Assembly (NCBI RefSeq): GCF_030052815.1 | Contig: NC_079510.1 | Coordinates: 3,687,528-3,751,527, forward strand | Length of the DNA stretch: 64,000 nt | Direction of reading: 5' to 3' | Source: Hevea brasiliensis | Taxonomy: Eukaryota > Streptophyta > Magnoliopsida > Malpighiales > Euphorbiaceae | Shown: piece by piece, positions 36,301 to 46,230 of the stretch | How positions within the stretch are numbered: position 1 is the stretch's first letter | Layout of the letters: the number at the start of each line of letters is the position of its first letter | Program-made: the position numbers and the translations under genes | Notes under the pieces: generated by a model | Databases searched by the model: none | What the model was told of the DNA's origin: nothing | What the model saw: the letters and a program-made list of their open reading frames with translations, nothing else

Positions 36301-39300
36301 GCTCCCCCACTTTCCATCCTTTTTAAAAGACGTGTCAATTTCTTCTGTGGAGTGAAGTTATGATGTTCTAAAAAAAGGCGCTAAACTGTAAAAAAAAATC
36401 CAAACTTTTAAGTTTTGCAATTATATCCAGTCCTATTTTTTGACAATTGTAGCTAAATTTCAAAAGTATGTTGCAATTGTAGCCCCATGGTCAAAATTAA
36501 GTATAATGATGCTAACATGACATCCAACTCAGCCAAAAAAATATATTATTTTATTAATTGGTATTGCATTTCTTACAACCTAATAATAAAACATCAAAAC
36601 CTTTTCAATTTTTTTCAATTTTAGCCAAATTTAAAGGTTTGTATTAATTATAGCCAATTGACCCAAATTAAATAATTTTCTTTACATAATATAGAAGTAA
36701 TGTGGGTTGGCTTATAAGTTTTTCTTTGAGTTAATACTTATAGCTACGTTACATAAAGACCATTATGAGGTATAATGGTAAGAGCTTAAGCTTTCAATGG
36801 AATGGTTGCAATTCTAAGGACTAATAATACTTCATGTGAGAAAGAGCATTGATGTGTTACGTACAAGAGAAAGGGGAAAGGCTGATAAGTAGCTTATTTT
36901 AAGTTAATTATGGCTTTTTAGGCTATTATACCTTTTTTATCATTTCTATGAGAGTTTTTTTATGCTTTTAAGAATTCCCAGGCACAATTAGCTATCGTTA
37001 GTTATGGTTTGTTATATAACAATCCGTAACATACACAGATACAATTATAAAGCAGGAATTCATTAATTGATTAATGGAGAATTCACCACTAGTCTTCTTT
37101 ATATTCTCCTCCTCCTCCTTCTTTAACTAATCTCATCTCTCTTAATTCCTTATGTAGAAACATATTTTGGAGAGAAATTTTCTATGCATTTTCTTGACAA
37201 AAGTTAGTAAACACGTCAATTAGTTATTCCTTTGAAGTCACATGAAATGCACTTAAAGAACCATCCATTATTTTCTTTTTAATGAAGTGTTGATCAATAT
37301 CTATATATTTGGTCTGATCATGATAAACTGGATTGTGCACTATACTAATGGCAACTTTGTAATCATAGAACAAGGATAAACCCTTTATTTCTAACAACTT
37401 CAATTCTTCCATTAACTTCTGTAACCATAATAGCTCACAAATGCCTTGTGCCCTAACTCTATATTCTGCTTTTGCGCTTGATCTTGCTATCACATTTTAC
37501 TTTTTGCTCCTTCAAGTAACTAGGTCATACCCAACTAATGTACAATAACCTAACAAGTAATATGACCTTACCTCTACATTGTTTGATAAATGGGTACGTA
37601 TGATCAGCGTTGCTTTTATAATATCCAAAAGAGATCATGGCCTTATTAAATCATTCAAGTCATAGTCTTGGTGACTGCTTTAGACCACAATGCCTTCTTT
37701 AATTTACAAATTTTCCCTTTAGTTTTTTCATCATCAAACCCTAGAGGAATTTACATATACACCTCTTCCTCTAAGTCTCCATGTAAGGAGGCATTCTTAA
37801 CATCAAACTACTGGAAGTCCCGCTCAAGATTTGTTGCACAAGACAATAAGATTCTAATGTCGTTCGTCTTTACAATAGAAGCAAAAGTCTCTTGATAATA
37901 TACTCCTTATGTCTAAGTGAAGCCTTTGGATACTAATTTGGCCTTATGCCTTTTGATTGAGTTGTCTACCCTATGTTTTACTTGTTTTATTGTGAGCACC
38001 CATTTGCATCCAAGTTTCTTTCCCAAAGTACAAGTAACAAGATCTCGTCTCATTTTTTACCAAAGCTTTCATCTCCTCAACCATTGCTACCTTCCATTTT
38101 GAATCGAGGTATGCTTCCTTCCAATCTCGTGTGAAGGAAACAAAGAATCATAGGAAACAAAATTGGAAATAGGATGTTTAGTACAAGCCTTGACATCTGT
38201 TCTTACAACAGTGGGTGTATCAAGGTCATTAGTAGAGGAATTAGGGTTAGAATCAAGCTGTAATAGTACCATGCAATTGTTCTGATGTTCTTTTTCATCT
38301 GCTGTAGCACTATTCCTGATCAGGGAACAAACGAATCACAGCATGAACTGCCTAAAGGAATCTGGTTGAGATTTGATTTTGATGATTCACATCCGGTATG
38401 CTTATTACATTAATTGTGCTTCTTTTCTAAAGCTGCATTTTTCTTGTCCCTAATTGTTTTTTGTGTATAACAGGATTTGCCAACTTTATACTTGCAAGGT
38501 GGATCAATAATTCCTTTGGGGCCCCCTCATCAGCATGTTGGTGAAGCTAATTTTTCTGATGACTTGACGCTCGTTGTAGCTTTAGATGAAAAAGGTAATT
38601 TGATGCATATTAATTTTCATAAAGGAAAATCTTAAAATTTTACATTATTTGTATTGTTTAAGGAAAAAAAAATGAAAATGATAATTAAACAAAAAAAAAA
38701 AAAAAGACTAGACCAAACCGATTGTTGGACCAGTTCCAAGTTTCACCAGTCAGCTCTCTCATTTAGTCTTGTCCAAATCTTTAACACTGGTAATAACTAG
38801 TATGTAAGTTATGTTGTTTTTCTGTTGATAAACAGTAAATAAGATTTGTTGTTCTTCTATCTTTAAGATTTCTCAAGAGATGAAAATCCAAGTTTCAAAA
38901 TCCCTACTGGTAATGACATAATTTTTGTTGTCCAAAGCTTGATCTAAGCTGTAGGATCACAAAATCCTTTAAAAAAAATATTAAGGAGGTCAAATTGAGC
39001 CTCTAAGGACTTGGGTAGATTTCCATGTGACGGTAAACTTATTAAAATTTAATTCCTAAAATTTAAGCTTTTCTTGATAATATTATGGCAAATATTTCTT
39101 TGTATTTCATATTTATGCTTGCATATTTTTGAAAATTGCAGAATCTTGTGATTTTGACGTCATCCTCTGACTACTTAAATGATCATAATAGGATTCTAAT
39201 TTAAACTTCTGCTTGGATTAGAAACATGGTTGTGATGTCATTGACTGATAATAGAGACTTGCAAAAAAAATACAGTACAAATTATCTCTTTCCCAAACAT

Positions 39301-40849
39301 ACCCCTAGAAGCAAATTCAGGATAGTTACTGACTTTGTATTTCATTAGCAGAAAAAGAGACTGATATACCTATGAATGCGTTTCCATGGGCTTCTATTAG
39401 CTGACTTTTTTTTTTTTGGGCTTGAGATGCCACCCGTGTTGGTGTAGGCTAAATTGAATCCTAAACTTATGTTGCTAATTCTAAACTAATGTCCGTTAAT
39501 TGACATAGATTATCCACTTGATTTACTTAGCATGAATCAAGCAGCGTAATTGTAGTGATGAGCAGTGCTTGAGAATCTAGATATTAGGTCTCCTGTGTTG
39601 TTAAACAAAACTGTTACTGAAAATTTGTGTATTTTTATTAGAGATAACTTTCAGTCCTCCATGTATAAATGATGAATGTTGATGGCTTTAACAGATTAAA
39701 TTACCCCAAAAGCAAAGCATCTATTTTTTATGAAGTGCTCTAGTTTTGTAGATTTATTGTAAACTTTAAATTGTCTATATGGCAATTCTTATTATGTGAA
39801 TTTGATATTGCCTTCCCCTGCAAAGCTTTAGATTTTGAAAAGTGTAGATATAGGACTTCCCTCCTCAGTAGTTCTATGATCCTAATTCTGCTTATTCAAG
39901 TGTCCTTAGTGATGTAGGATTTACTAGAGATTTTAGGACTACCTAGTTTAGGAAGAAGTATAGGAAGTAAAGTCTTAATTTTGCTTAGGAATTTATGTTG
40001 ATTTGAGATTCCTAATTAGTATTAGATTAATATTTTCTTATTTAGGGTTCCAAATCCTAGTACTTTGTAGGATTACAAATTCTTCATATATGCTTTTCTT
40101 TTATGTATTTTGAGGAGAATTTTTCTATGATTGACAATTGATTTGAGTATTAATAAAATGGAGAATTTTGCTTCTTATTCCCCTTTTTCCCTTTTGTTCT
40201 ATTAGTTCTACATCACCTAGTCAACAAAAAAGAGGGAACAAAAAAATAAAGGGAAAATTACTATACAGTATAAACCACCATGACATTATGCAAAATTTGC
40301 ATTCAAATTCTTGTTTTTTGGAAAGTGAATCAAGTTGTCCACTTTAGTCCTTTCGTTATATTTTAGTCCCTCGCTTTTTAAGTAAAATAACTTCTTAGCC
40401 CCTCACTATTCTATTTTTTTTTTTTTGGGCATGAAAAGGTTATTTTATTTGAAAACTCAAGGATTAAAATGTAATTCAAAATAAAATCTTAGGGAATAAA
40501 GTATATAATATTTTAAGTGAAAGACAAAGGTGTTATGAAATGAAAAAGTTGAGGTCTATTTAATTCAATTTTGAAAATGAAAGGACAGAAGTGTGAATAT
40601 TGATAAATGTCAAAGAGATTTTTTTTTTCCCAAAAAAAAAAAGTTATTGGCATCATAATGTACAGTAGAAATAGGGAGGGTTTAGACTGATTAGGACATA
40701 CAAGATTCCAGCTAGTACGTCCATTCAACCTTAGTAGTCTTGTGCACTTTGAATTGCCTAGTTACAGTTTTGCTCATGCTGGGGGCCTGGACCTCTTCCT
40801 CTAGTAATTTGTATAGCAGAAGGAAAGGCAACATAATCTTCCTACTCTG

Positions 40850-40891
<42 letters not shown>

Positions 40892-43675
40892 CAAGTGCAT
40901 GATTCTATGTTGGTCAACTGGCAAATGGATGTCTGAACCATTTCTTATGTACAGGGCAAGCTAAAGGTGTATTATTTGAAGATGATGGTGATGGATATGA
41001 ATTCACCAAGGGTGGATATTTGCTTACACATTATGTTGCTGAACGTCGATATTCAGTTGTTATTGTTAGAGTTTCGAAAACAGAAGGGTCTTGGAAGAGG
41101 CCCAAAAGACGCCTGCAAGTGCTATTATTGCTTGGTGAAGGTGCAATGGTACATCCTTTCTACTCAAGGGACATTGTCTTAGTTAGCATTGCCTATAATC
41201 TACCATTTCTTTTGAAATATTTTGCAAAACTTATTTAATATGTTCAAGCAGATTAAAGCATGGGGCATGGATGGAGGCTTTGTGATAATTTGGATGCCTT
41301 CAGAACTTGATGTTTCTGAGTTGGTATCAACAAGCGAGAAACAATATAAGAGTCGTTTAGGTAATATTTCTTCTTTGGAGCTGTTAGGCTGCCCCCTCAT
41401 CCTCCTTTGCCTTCTCTTTCTGGTTCCTATACATGTAGTTTGATTAAGATCTATTTTAATATTACTATAATTTTCTTCATTGACACTATTTTGATGCATT
41501 AAATCGATGACATAATTATCTTCTTCCAATAATTATGTGCATGCTAAACATTTGGTGTGAAGTACTCATTCTTTTTATTGTATTCTTTCCTCACATTTCA
41601 ATTGTCCAACTCCATATTCTATCTTAGTTTCTGTACTACTGATTTTTTTTTGGTAGTTTATTTTGTGTTTTGTTTCTTGAGTTGCCATTGCTATGATATT
41701 ATGATGGGCAGATATGTGTTGAAACTTTGAATCCTTAGTTGAAAGCTTCCCGTTCTTCTCGCTCCTTTTCCCCCATCTTTTGTTCCCAGGTTCTGTTAGC
41801 AATAAGATTTAGATTTTGCTATGGTTGTATACTATATTTCTGGCTTTGACTTAAGATAAAATCTTTTATGGGCTTTCTTGTTTTATGGATTTTGGAGTCG
41901 AATTTATAGGATGAATCAGTTTTCTACAGTTAAATGTAGTTAAAATAGGTGGAAACTTTAGTGCTCATCTTGGATTTCAAAGCAATTAGGAATTTAAGGA
42001 CTAAATGTAAAGCTTAAATTAAATTGTCTAATTCCCTGCATTGTCATTGAGGCTAAATTGGAAAATTTTGAAATTTTGGAGACTAAAAGTAATATTTTGC
42101 CTATTCCAATATTTAAATTTAGAAAATGAGACTTGGAAGTTCACATTTTTATACATGGATGAATATGCCTCAGAAATGATGTGTATCAACAACTCTACCA
42201 GCATGATTTTACCTGTTGTTGCTAGACCTTTAGGAGTCCTCTTTTCATTTATATTATAATTGTTTCTCTTATTAAAGTGGCAACTGTAAAATCAATCATC
42301 TCTCTTTCTTCTCTTTTTATAGGATATTTGCTAAATCAGTTTTTTTTCGAAAATAAATTTACTGATGAATACTAAACTTCAAATATTCTTATATATCAAT
42401 TGTGAACTTTTAGGTAATCTCATGTTCTTTGCTCATTGTTCAATACAGAAAGTTCTAAGCATATCCCAGATGTTGAAGACGTTTCAGGATCAAAGGGCGT
42501 AGAGCTTTCTAGAATCGCTATTGAACTGAAATGTGGTGATTGGATTGTTAAAATAGTTCCCTGGATTGGGGGTAGAATTATTTCCATGGGGCACCTTCCT
42601 TCAGGTACTGATCATATTTTCATGAGAGCAGTAGAGGCACAAATTATAATTGTATCTTTCTGAGACTATACATTTATTCATCTTGTTTTCATGGCAATCA
42701 ATCAATGGCATTATATTCCGATCCATTTAGAAGTCTTCACGAATTTTGAGAATGATAAAATTAAGAATTTCTTGTGTCAATGTTATTTAATTATACATCA
42801 TGTGATGAGAGGTATTTTGATTCCTATTTTGTTGATGATGACAATAGGAACACAGTGGCTTCATAGCAGAATTGAGATTGATGGATATGAAGAATATAGT
42901 GGCACTGAGTACCCGTCAGCAGGATGCTATGAAGAATACAAGATCATTGAGTAAGTTGCTATGAATACCTGTTTTCTTATACAAACATGAATATCTATGT
43001 GATAAGTTGAAGCATGTGAGATAATTACTTATGAAAGTCATGATATACTGTTCAACAAGGGAAATATTTTTAGATCGGTGGCATAGACAACAAGAAGGTG
43101 AAGGGAAAAAAATTAAGCAATTAAGAAGCTTAGAATTAAAGGAGGGGTTTTAAGTAATAGAGCTGGAAATGGTTTCGGACTTGGAAACAGCATAGTGGTA
43201 TCAGGTTGAATTGGTCCAAACGGACCACATCAGCCGCCAATTTCATGAATTTTTTAAAAACTATCAACAAGATGACCTATATTTAAATTTAAATTACTAG
43301 TTTAAAACTTTTTGTAAATTGGTGATGTTTTTGTTTCTCCTCACATAGTATTTCCTTCTTCCTTTGAAATTGTTATCCTCCTTCCCCTTAAAAGGTAATC
43401 AAATTTATGCTTGAAAATAATTACAATATGTCGCCCTTGCTTCTGCTTTATGTTATGTAGTTGCTTCACACTCAAGTTTGGCAAAATTTCTTTTCTTGTA
43501 GGCGGGATTTTGAGCATGCAGGAAAGAATGAATCTCTGATATTAGAAGGTGATATTGGTGGGGGATTGGTTCTTCAACGGAAGATATCTATTCGAAAAGA
43601 TGATCCAAAGATTCTTCATATCGACTCTAGCATTATAGCCCAAAAAGTAGGAGCTGGTTCAGGTGGATTTTCAAG
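19377..43675 (+). CDS. HGL1: GH31 alpha-glucosidase, heteroglycan glucosidase 1-like, copy A (3' end missing)
   Basis: Twenty coding exons: 19377-19598, 19727-19795, 20022-20159, 20250-20367, 25200-25282, 25447-25542, 30965-31133, 31287-31429, 31504-31590, 31742-31927, 33073-33240, 33564-33684, 33783-33852, 38308-38395, 38474-38594, 40955-41148, 41252-41360, 42449-42604, 42848-42950, 43502-43675. Phases agree throughout and give 871 stop-free codons. The start is MAGHEEKTV, without a signal peptide. A GH31 N-terminal beta domain is followed by the (beta/alpha)8 barrel. Catalytic nucleophile Asp338 lies in GIWNDMNEP and the likely acid/base Asp419 in [13 protein letters not shown] follows near 446. 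An extra C-terminal beta region from about 730 ([20 protein letters not shown]) is as in plant HGL1. The family hydrolyses alpha-glucosidic bonds in cytosolic or storage glucans. Plant HGL1 is about 990 residues, so about 115 C-terminal residues are absent; the next intron runs into repeats at 43,846. The family call is strong, the HGL1 subgroup likely. Confidence 0.88.
21363..21387 (+). repeat. Poly-G tract (25 G) in intron 4, copy A
   Basis: There are 25 uninterrupted G on the sense strand. The matching site in copy B (56,917-56,935) has 19 G followed by an extra GTGGTGTGGGTTGG-type stretch. The tract could fold as a G-quadruplex in DNA or pre-mRNA, and is also a known hard spot for sequencing. 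Confidence 0.9.
21467..22511. mobile_element. hAT-like non-autonomous element, copy A
   Basis: The ends TAGGGGTGGCCATGG and (reverse) TAGGAGTAGCCACAG form imperfect terminal inverted repeats, with GGTTC/CCGG-rich subterminal repeats typical of plant hAT MITEs. Flanking octamers GGTTAAGG and GGCTGGGG match at 5 of 8 bases, a plausible decayed 8-bp duplication. There is no transposase frame. The copy B equivalent is at 57,035-58,080. Confidence 0.6.
22706..24256. mobile_element. Possible CACTA-like non-autonomous element
   Basis: The left end reads CACTATACCAAAATTATT, and AGAGACAAAT/ATTTGTCTC motifs recur in both orientations near both sides, as in CACTA subterminal arrays. Around 23,985-24,225 there are about four degenerate ~59-bp tandem units (AAATAATATAATATTTAGAG type). 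A matching right terminus is not clear because the region runs into a TA microsatellite. Only the left ~335 bp survives in copy B, since the large deletion there starts inside it. Confidence 0.4.
25543..25544 (+). promoter_or_regulatory. Non-canonical GC splice donor of GH31 intron 6
   Basis: Exon 6 ends TTTGACCAG and the intron begins GCATGT instead of GT. The reading frame joins perfectly to exon 7 (GAACGTTTTCCAGAT) only with this donor. The nearest GT (11 bases on, CCC/GTATAT) would break the frame. GC-AG introns are a known minor class and favour a strong CAG exon end, as here. Confidence 0.75.
26083..30664 (-). mobile_element. Degenerate Ty1/copia element inside GH31 intron 6
   Basis: Two related ~225-bp LTRs (26,083-26,308 and about 30,440-30,664) both end near CTAGCATTCTAA. 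On the minus strand, a polypurine tract (CTGAATTGAGGGGCAG) abuts the left LTR. The order on that strand is protease-like WILDFGA near 29,580, integrase and capsid remnants, RT with [15 protein letters not shown] (27,130-27,180), and an RNase H tail ([13 protein letters not shown] near 26,450). Stops are frequent, so it is inactive. It lies antisense to the host gene, and the intron must be spliced over it. No clean target duplication was found. Confidence 0.8.
28387..28492. mobile_element. Small MITE within the copia element
   Basis: The ends TAGGGGTGCAAATGAAC and (reverse) TAGGGATGTAAATGAGC are near-perfect inverted repeats around a GAGCTCAGG-type core. A related piece extends to about 28,918, again ending in a TTTACAACATTA-type terminus, so two nested or tandem copies are likely. 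This style is common in plant hAT MITEs. Confidence 0.5.
31928..33072 (+). other. GH31 copy A intron 10
   Basis: This 1.1-kb intron shows no recognisable repeat or gene. It is conserved in all three GH31 copies (also about 44,316-45,456 and 59,113-60,257), which makes it a good ruler for their relationship. The third copy carries many one-base losses, whereas copies A and B are nearly identical. Confidence 0.8.
34469..34713. mobile_element. MITE in intron 13
   Basis: The ends GGAGGCATTTGGTATAAG and (reverse) GGAGTGTGTTTGGTAAAAG are imperfect terminal inverted repeats. The interior is AT-rich and non-coding, about 245 bp. The copy B equivalent is at about 61,651-61,894. The G-G-x-T-T-T-G-G-T-A style resembles common plant hAT/PIF MITEs. 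Confidence 0.6.
34800..35090 (+). mobile_element. 3' end fragment of a plant LINE
   Basis: The sense strand resembles the tail of plant L1-type reverse transcriptase genes: a broken frame reading like [14 protein letters not shown], then [12 protein letters not shown] residues. It ends in the familiar CCAACGCCAATTAGTTTTGG plus GATTAAGG trailer near 35,050. It is too short and broken to be active, and is repeated at about 61,990-62,275 in copy B. Confidence 0.5.
35400..36300 (-). pseudogene. Ty3/gypsy pol C-terminal remnant (minus strand)
   Basis: The minus-strand frame 35,869-36,114 ends in [19 protein letters not shown]. This matches the integrase C-terminal (GPY/F) module of plant gypsy elements, which binds DNA and helps join ends. 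The piece is isolated and flanked by stops. The sequence down to about 35,400 may be its trailer. It is duplicated at about 62,570-63,480. Confidence 0.6.
37200..38270 (-). pseudogene. Ty1/copia RT-RNase H remnant (minus strand)
   Basis: On the minus strand, 37,224-37,493 reads [22 protein letters not shown], and [13 protein letters not shown], the typical copia RNase H with SSAEAEY and DxHFI motifs. Upstream on that strand, about 38,040-38,110 encodes a [16 protein letters not shown] RT start. Stops and indels are many. It lies beyond the portion of intron 13 seen in copy B within this window. Confidence 0.75.
38595..40954 (+). other. GH31 copy A intron 15
   Basis: This 2.36-kb intron contains a probable solo LTR (39,910-40,215), a T-run with CCC near 40,420, and a CT microsatellite at about 40,853-40,888 just ahead of exon 16. 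I see no gene. The paired small frames over the CT run are accidental. Confidence 0.75.
39910..40215. mobile_element. Probable solo LTR
   Basis: A 306-bp stretch begins TGATGTAGGATTTACTAG and ends GTTCTACATCA, so it has TG...CA ends with short terminal complementarity (TGATGTAG / CTACATCA). The flanks CTTAG and CCTAG match at 4 of 5 bases, consistent with a 5-bp target duplication. The size suits a small copia family. Confidence 0.6.
41361..42448 (+). other. GH31 copy A intron 17
   Basis: This 1.09-kb intron shows no recognisable element. It is AT-rich with scattered poly-T, and the short frames are not protein-like. Exons on both sides join in phase 1. Confidence 0.7.
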
Positions 43676-43845
43676 GTTAGATTCAAAGATTCTTTTTTAA
43701 TGATTTTGTTCATTATTTCTGACAGCATTAGTAATTCTGTAACAGTTTAAAACTAAAAATTATAAAATCCCTTTCATTTTGCTTTTAGTACACCTTGCAA
43801 AATGAATCAAGCTAATTGGGAGACAGAATGTCAAAATAATGAATT

Positions 43846-44040
43846 TGTCACACCCCGGCTTAGGGGGCCCCGGCTCAAGGCCCTTCAGGGTTGCTTTCTT
43901 GCCAGCGTACCCTTCTAGAGGCCGGACCTGTGACTCACAAGGTACTGTCCGCTTTGTGGAATTAAATCCCTTCGCTTCTGCAGAGCTAGGATTCGAACCC
44001 TTATCACTCACGGTTTTGCTTCGCCTCTCACCAATTGAGC
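43846..44040 (-). mobile_element. tRNA-related repeat (putative SINE), truncated at its head
   Basis: Read on the minus strand it contains a Pol III A-box-like GCTCAATTGGTGAGAGG and a perfect B box GGTTCGAATCC, about 40 bases apart. A tail ends GCCGGGGTGTGACA. It matches the arms of the composite at 47,526-48,409 but lacks the first bases of the head. It sits in the broken intron after GH31 exon 20, right before the third GH31 copy. It is followed by a 13-bp direct repeat (GCGCCTTTTTATT at 44,041 and 44,062) around another GTCACACC tip. Confidence 0.6.
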
Positions 44041-44129
44041 GCGCCTTTTTATTGTCACACCGCGCCTTTTTATTTGTATTTATTGTTGATAATCAAATAA
44101 AATTCTGAACTTAAAGTTCTTATTTTTAG

Positions 44130-46230
44130 GTATTTGGCATGTTGATGGCAAGATCAACATTTGAAGGCATGAAATTAGCCAATGAAAATAAGCGTCCCTT
44201 TGTTCTTACTAGGGCTGGATTTATTGGCAGTCAAAAGTATGCTGCAACATGGACAGGAGACAACGTTTCAAATTGGGAGCATCTGCACATGTCCATCTCC
44301 ATGGTTCTTCAATTGGTGAGTAATATATGAAGTTTGAGAAACTAGATTGTTGTAATTTAGGGCTAGAAGTCTTAGGAAAATATGGAAAATTGAACATACG
44401 AGAGGTCTACAGTTTATGAATGTCTTGTATGAATATCATTAACAAAGTTTGCCTGATCAAAATGATGAAGATTACGCACCTTGCATCCTCTTTTCTCTGG
44501 ATCATTGGATTTTTGGGCTAGCAATCTTAGTTTTATGCATAATTGAACCATGGATTGATTTGAATTGCTTTAGGAGGAAAAGGCTATCAAATGTGCAACA
44601 ATGAAAAAATAGTTGGAACAAATGGCTTTCGTAAAGTTTTTGCATATGTTGAACTAAGGACATGATTCTATTAGGGCTTTGATTTTAAACGTTGTAAAAC
44701 TTCACTTATAGAGACCTTTATTTGTCCTTTATTTGTTTCTATTATTGTATCAAATAATGGCTACTAATGAATTTTGAATGCCCCATTAAGACCTTGATGC
44801 CCTAAATGATACTTAGAAAAAAGTTGCGTGGTTAACTACTTTCTATGCAAATGATGTTGTGATTATAAGATATGATATTGAAGGTATTCAAGCACTATAT
44901 AGATGTTAAGGCCCCTGATTAGGGATCACGTTACAGGTCTATGGATAGAATTTGTAGGTTGTTTTGAAGTTTATAAGGGAGTGTAACAGGTTTTTCTTCT
45001 TACCACCTACGATTGCTAACTTATGGGCTTGTCGAGAGCACGCAAAATCTCCTAAGTTGAAAGTGTATTCTAATCTGTTTGGTATTCTAGGAATTTATAT
45101 GTGTATAGATGATTAGTGTTCAATCAATATAACATCTTCATATCTATTTTCTCAGTCTTTGTTTATTTTGATTGTCTTTTCACCCTAAATAGCATATCTA
45201 TTTTGTTGAATTTTATTCTTTTGTCGATCTCATTTTCCTTATCATAATCCCCCTTGTCTTCCATTCTTCCTTCTTTTCTTGAATTGTTCATTGATTCTTT
45301 GTATTTTTCAAAGCATAGTTTGATTTGGAAGGAAGTAGAAAATAATTGTCTTTTTATCTAGAGGAAAATAAATTACTTCAATAATAGAAATACCTTATGG
45401 GTTCATTACTTGCAACATAATTATTTTCTCTAATTTTGGTTTTACTTTTTGAATAGGGACTCGGTGGTCAACCATTTTCAGGACTGATATTGGCGGATTT
45501 GTTGGAAATGCAACGCCTAAGCTTTTGGAAGGTGGATGGGTGTCGGTGCAATGTTTCCTTTCTGTCGTGGGCATTCGAAAAAGCCTCTTTTGACCATGAG
45601 CCATGGTCTTTTGGAGATGAGGTTTGTCCTCTGCACTAGCAATTTGATAGTAACCATCTTTAGATTTCCTACTCGATATGTATATAGATATTCCATTTAA
45701 TTAGGCAAAGCCCAAAGTTGATTTAATGCTATGGTAGATTTGTTTAGACCTGAACTGAGATAACTATGTAAAATATTTCTTTTCATAAGTATCATAGCTT
45801 ATATCATGTTGCTTTAATATCATGTTTGCACCTATCTTATCTCTTTCTAAATTTTCTATATTGCTTTTCAAGTTTATCTTAATTATCCTATCATGCTGGC
45901 AACTATGTTATGAACTTACTTCAGTTCCAACTTCCAATAGTGTGAAGAAGTTTGTCGTCGGGCATTAAAGAGACGTTATCGCCTTATACCACACTTATAT
46001 ACTCTATTTTATGATGCTCATATAATGGGTACCCCAGTGATGACTCCTACCTTCTTCATTTGGTATGTGCTTGTGCCCTTGAATAATCCAATTTCATTTG
46101 AATGAGTTTGGAAAAAATATGTTCTTTTTAGTGCTTAATGTATGCAAATTGCTTTTGCAGATCCAACAAATCCTAGCTTAAGGACCATTGAAAATTCCTT
46201 CCTTTTGGGTCCACTTTTGGTTTATGCAAG
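44130..46230 (+). pseudogene. Third partial GH31 copy (exons 10-13), frameshifted
   Basis: Homology to copy A starts near 44,068 (intron 9) and stops at about 46,283 (intron 13). Exons: 44,130-44,315 (intact, with the WTGDN acid/base region), 45,457-45,621 (three one-base losses, so most of the exon is out of frame), 45,941-46,062 (an extra base before the donor) and 46,161-46,230. It lacks start, nucleophile and C-terminus, and cannot encode an enzyme. Shared variants (for example GAAACAAACG near 46,270, and CTTGTATG rather than CTTATATG) group it with copy B, not A. Confidence 0.9.

Larger units (their letters stand above)
15841..36816 (+). repeat. Duplicated unit, copy A (GH31 5' two thirds and upstream region)
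   Basis: Sequence from TGAGAGAAATATTTC at 15,841 onward reappears at 51,357 and stays nearly identical through introns and exons to the window end (64,000, matching 36,816). The duplicate lacks 23,044-31,426. Differences are mainly single substitutions and microsatellite lengths. For example, the TA run at 17,181-17,218 (38 bp) is 16 bp in copy B. This argues for a very recent duplication or two haplotypes placed in tandem. Confidence 0.95.
33853..38307 (+). other. GH31 copy A intron 13 (4.5 kb, with several element remnants)
   Basis: It carries a pair of ~400-bp direct repeats (from about 33,939 and 36,703, starting TGGGTTGG and TTATAAG). The repeats may be old LTRs, or may be SINE-headed, since each contains GGTATAATG.TAAGAGCTT and, in the second, GGTTGCAATTC, similar to Pol III A and B boxes. 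Between and after them lie a MITE, a LINE tail, a minus-strand gypsy remnant (35,869-36,114, [11 protein letters not shown]) and a minus-strand copia remnant. No host gene is visible. Confidence 0.7.

Noticed and set aside
41200..41529. Minus-strand 109-residue frame
   Set aside because: It lies antisense to GH31 exon 17 and its flanking introns and has no familiar motif.
44139..44330. An independent short gene (also at 31,751 and 58,936)
   Set aside because: It is exon 10 of GH31 read into the following intron in each of the three copies.
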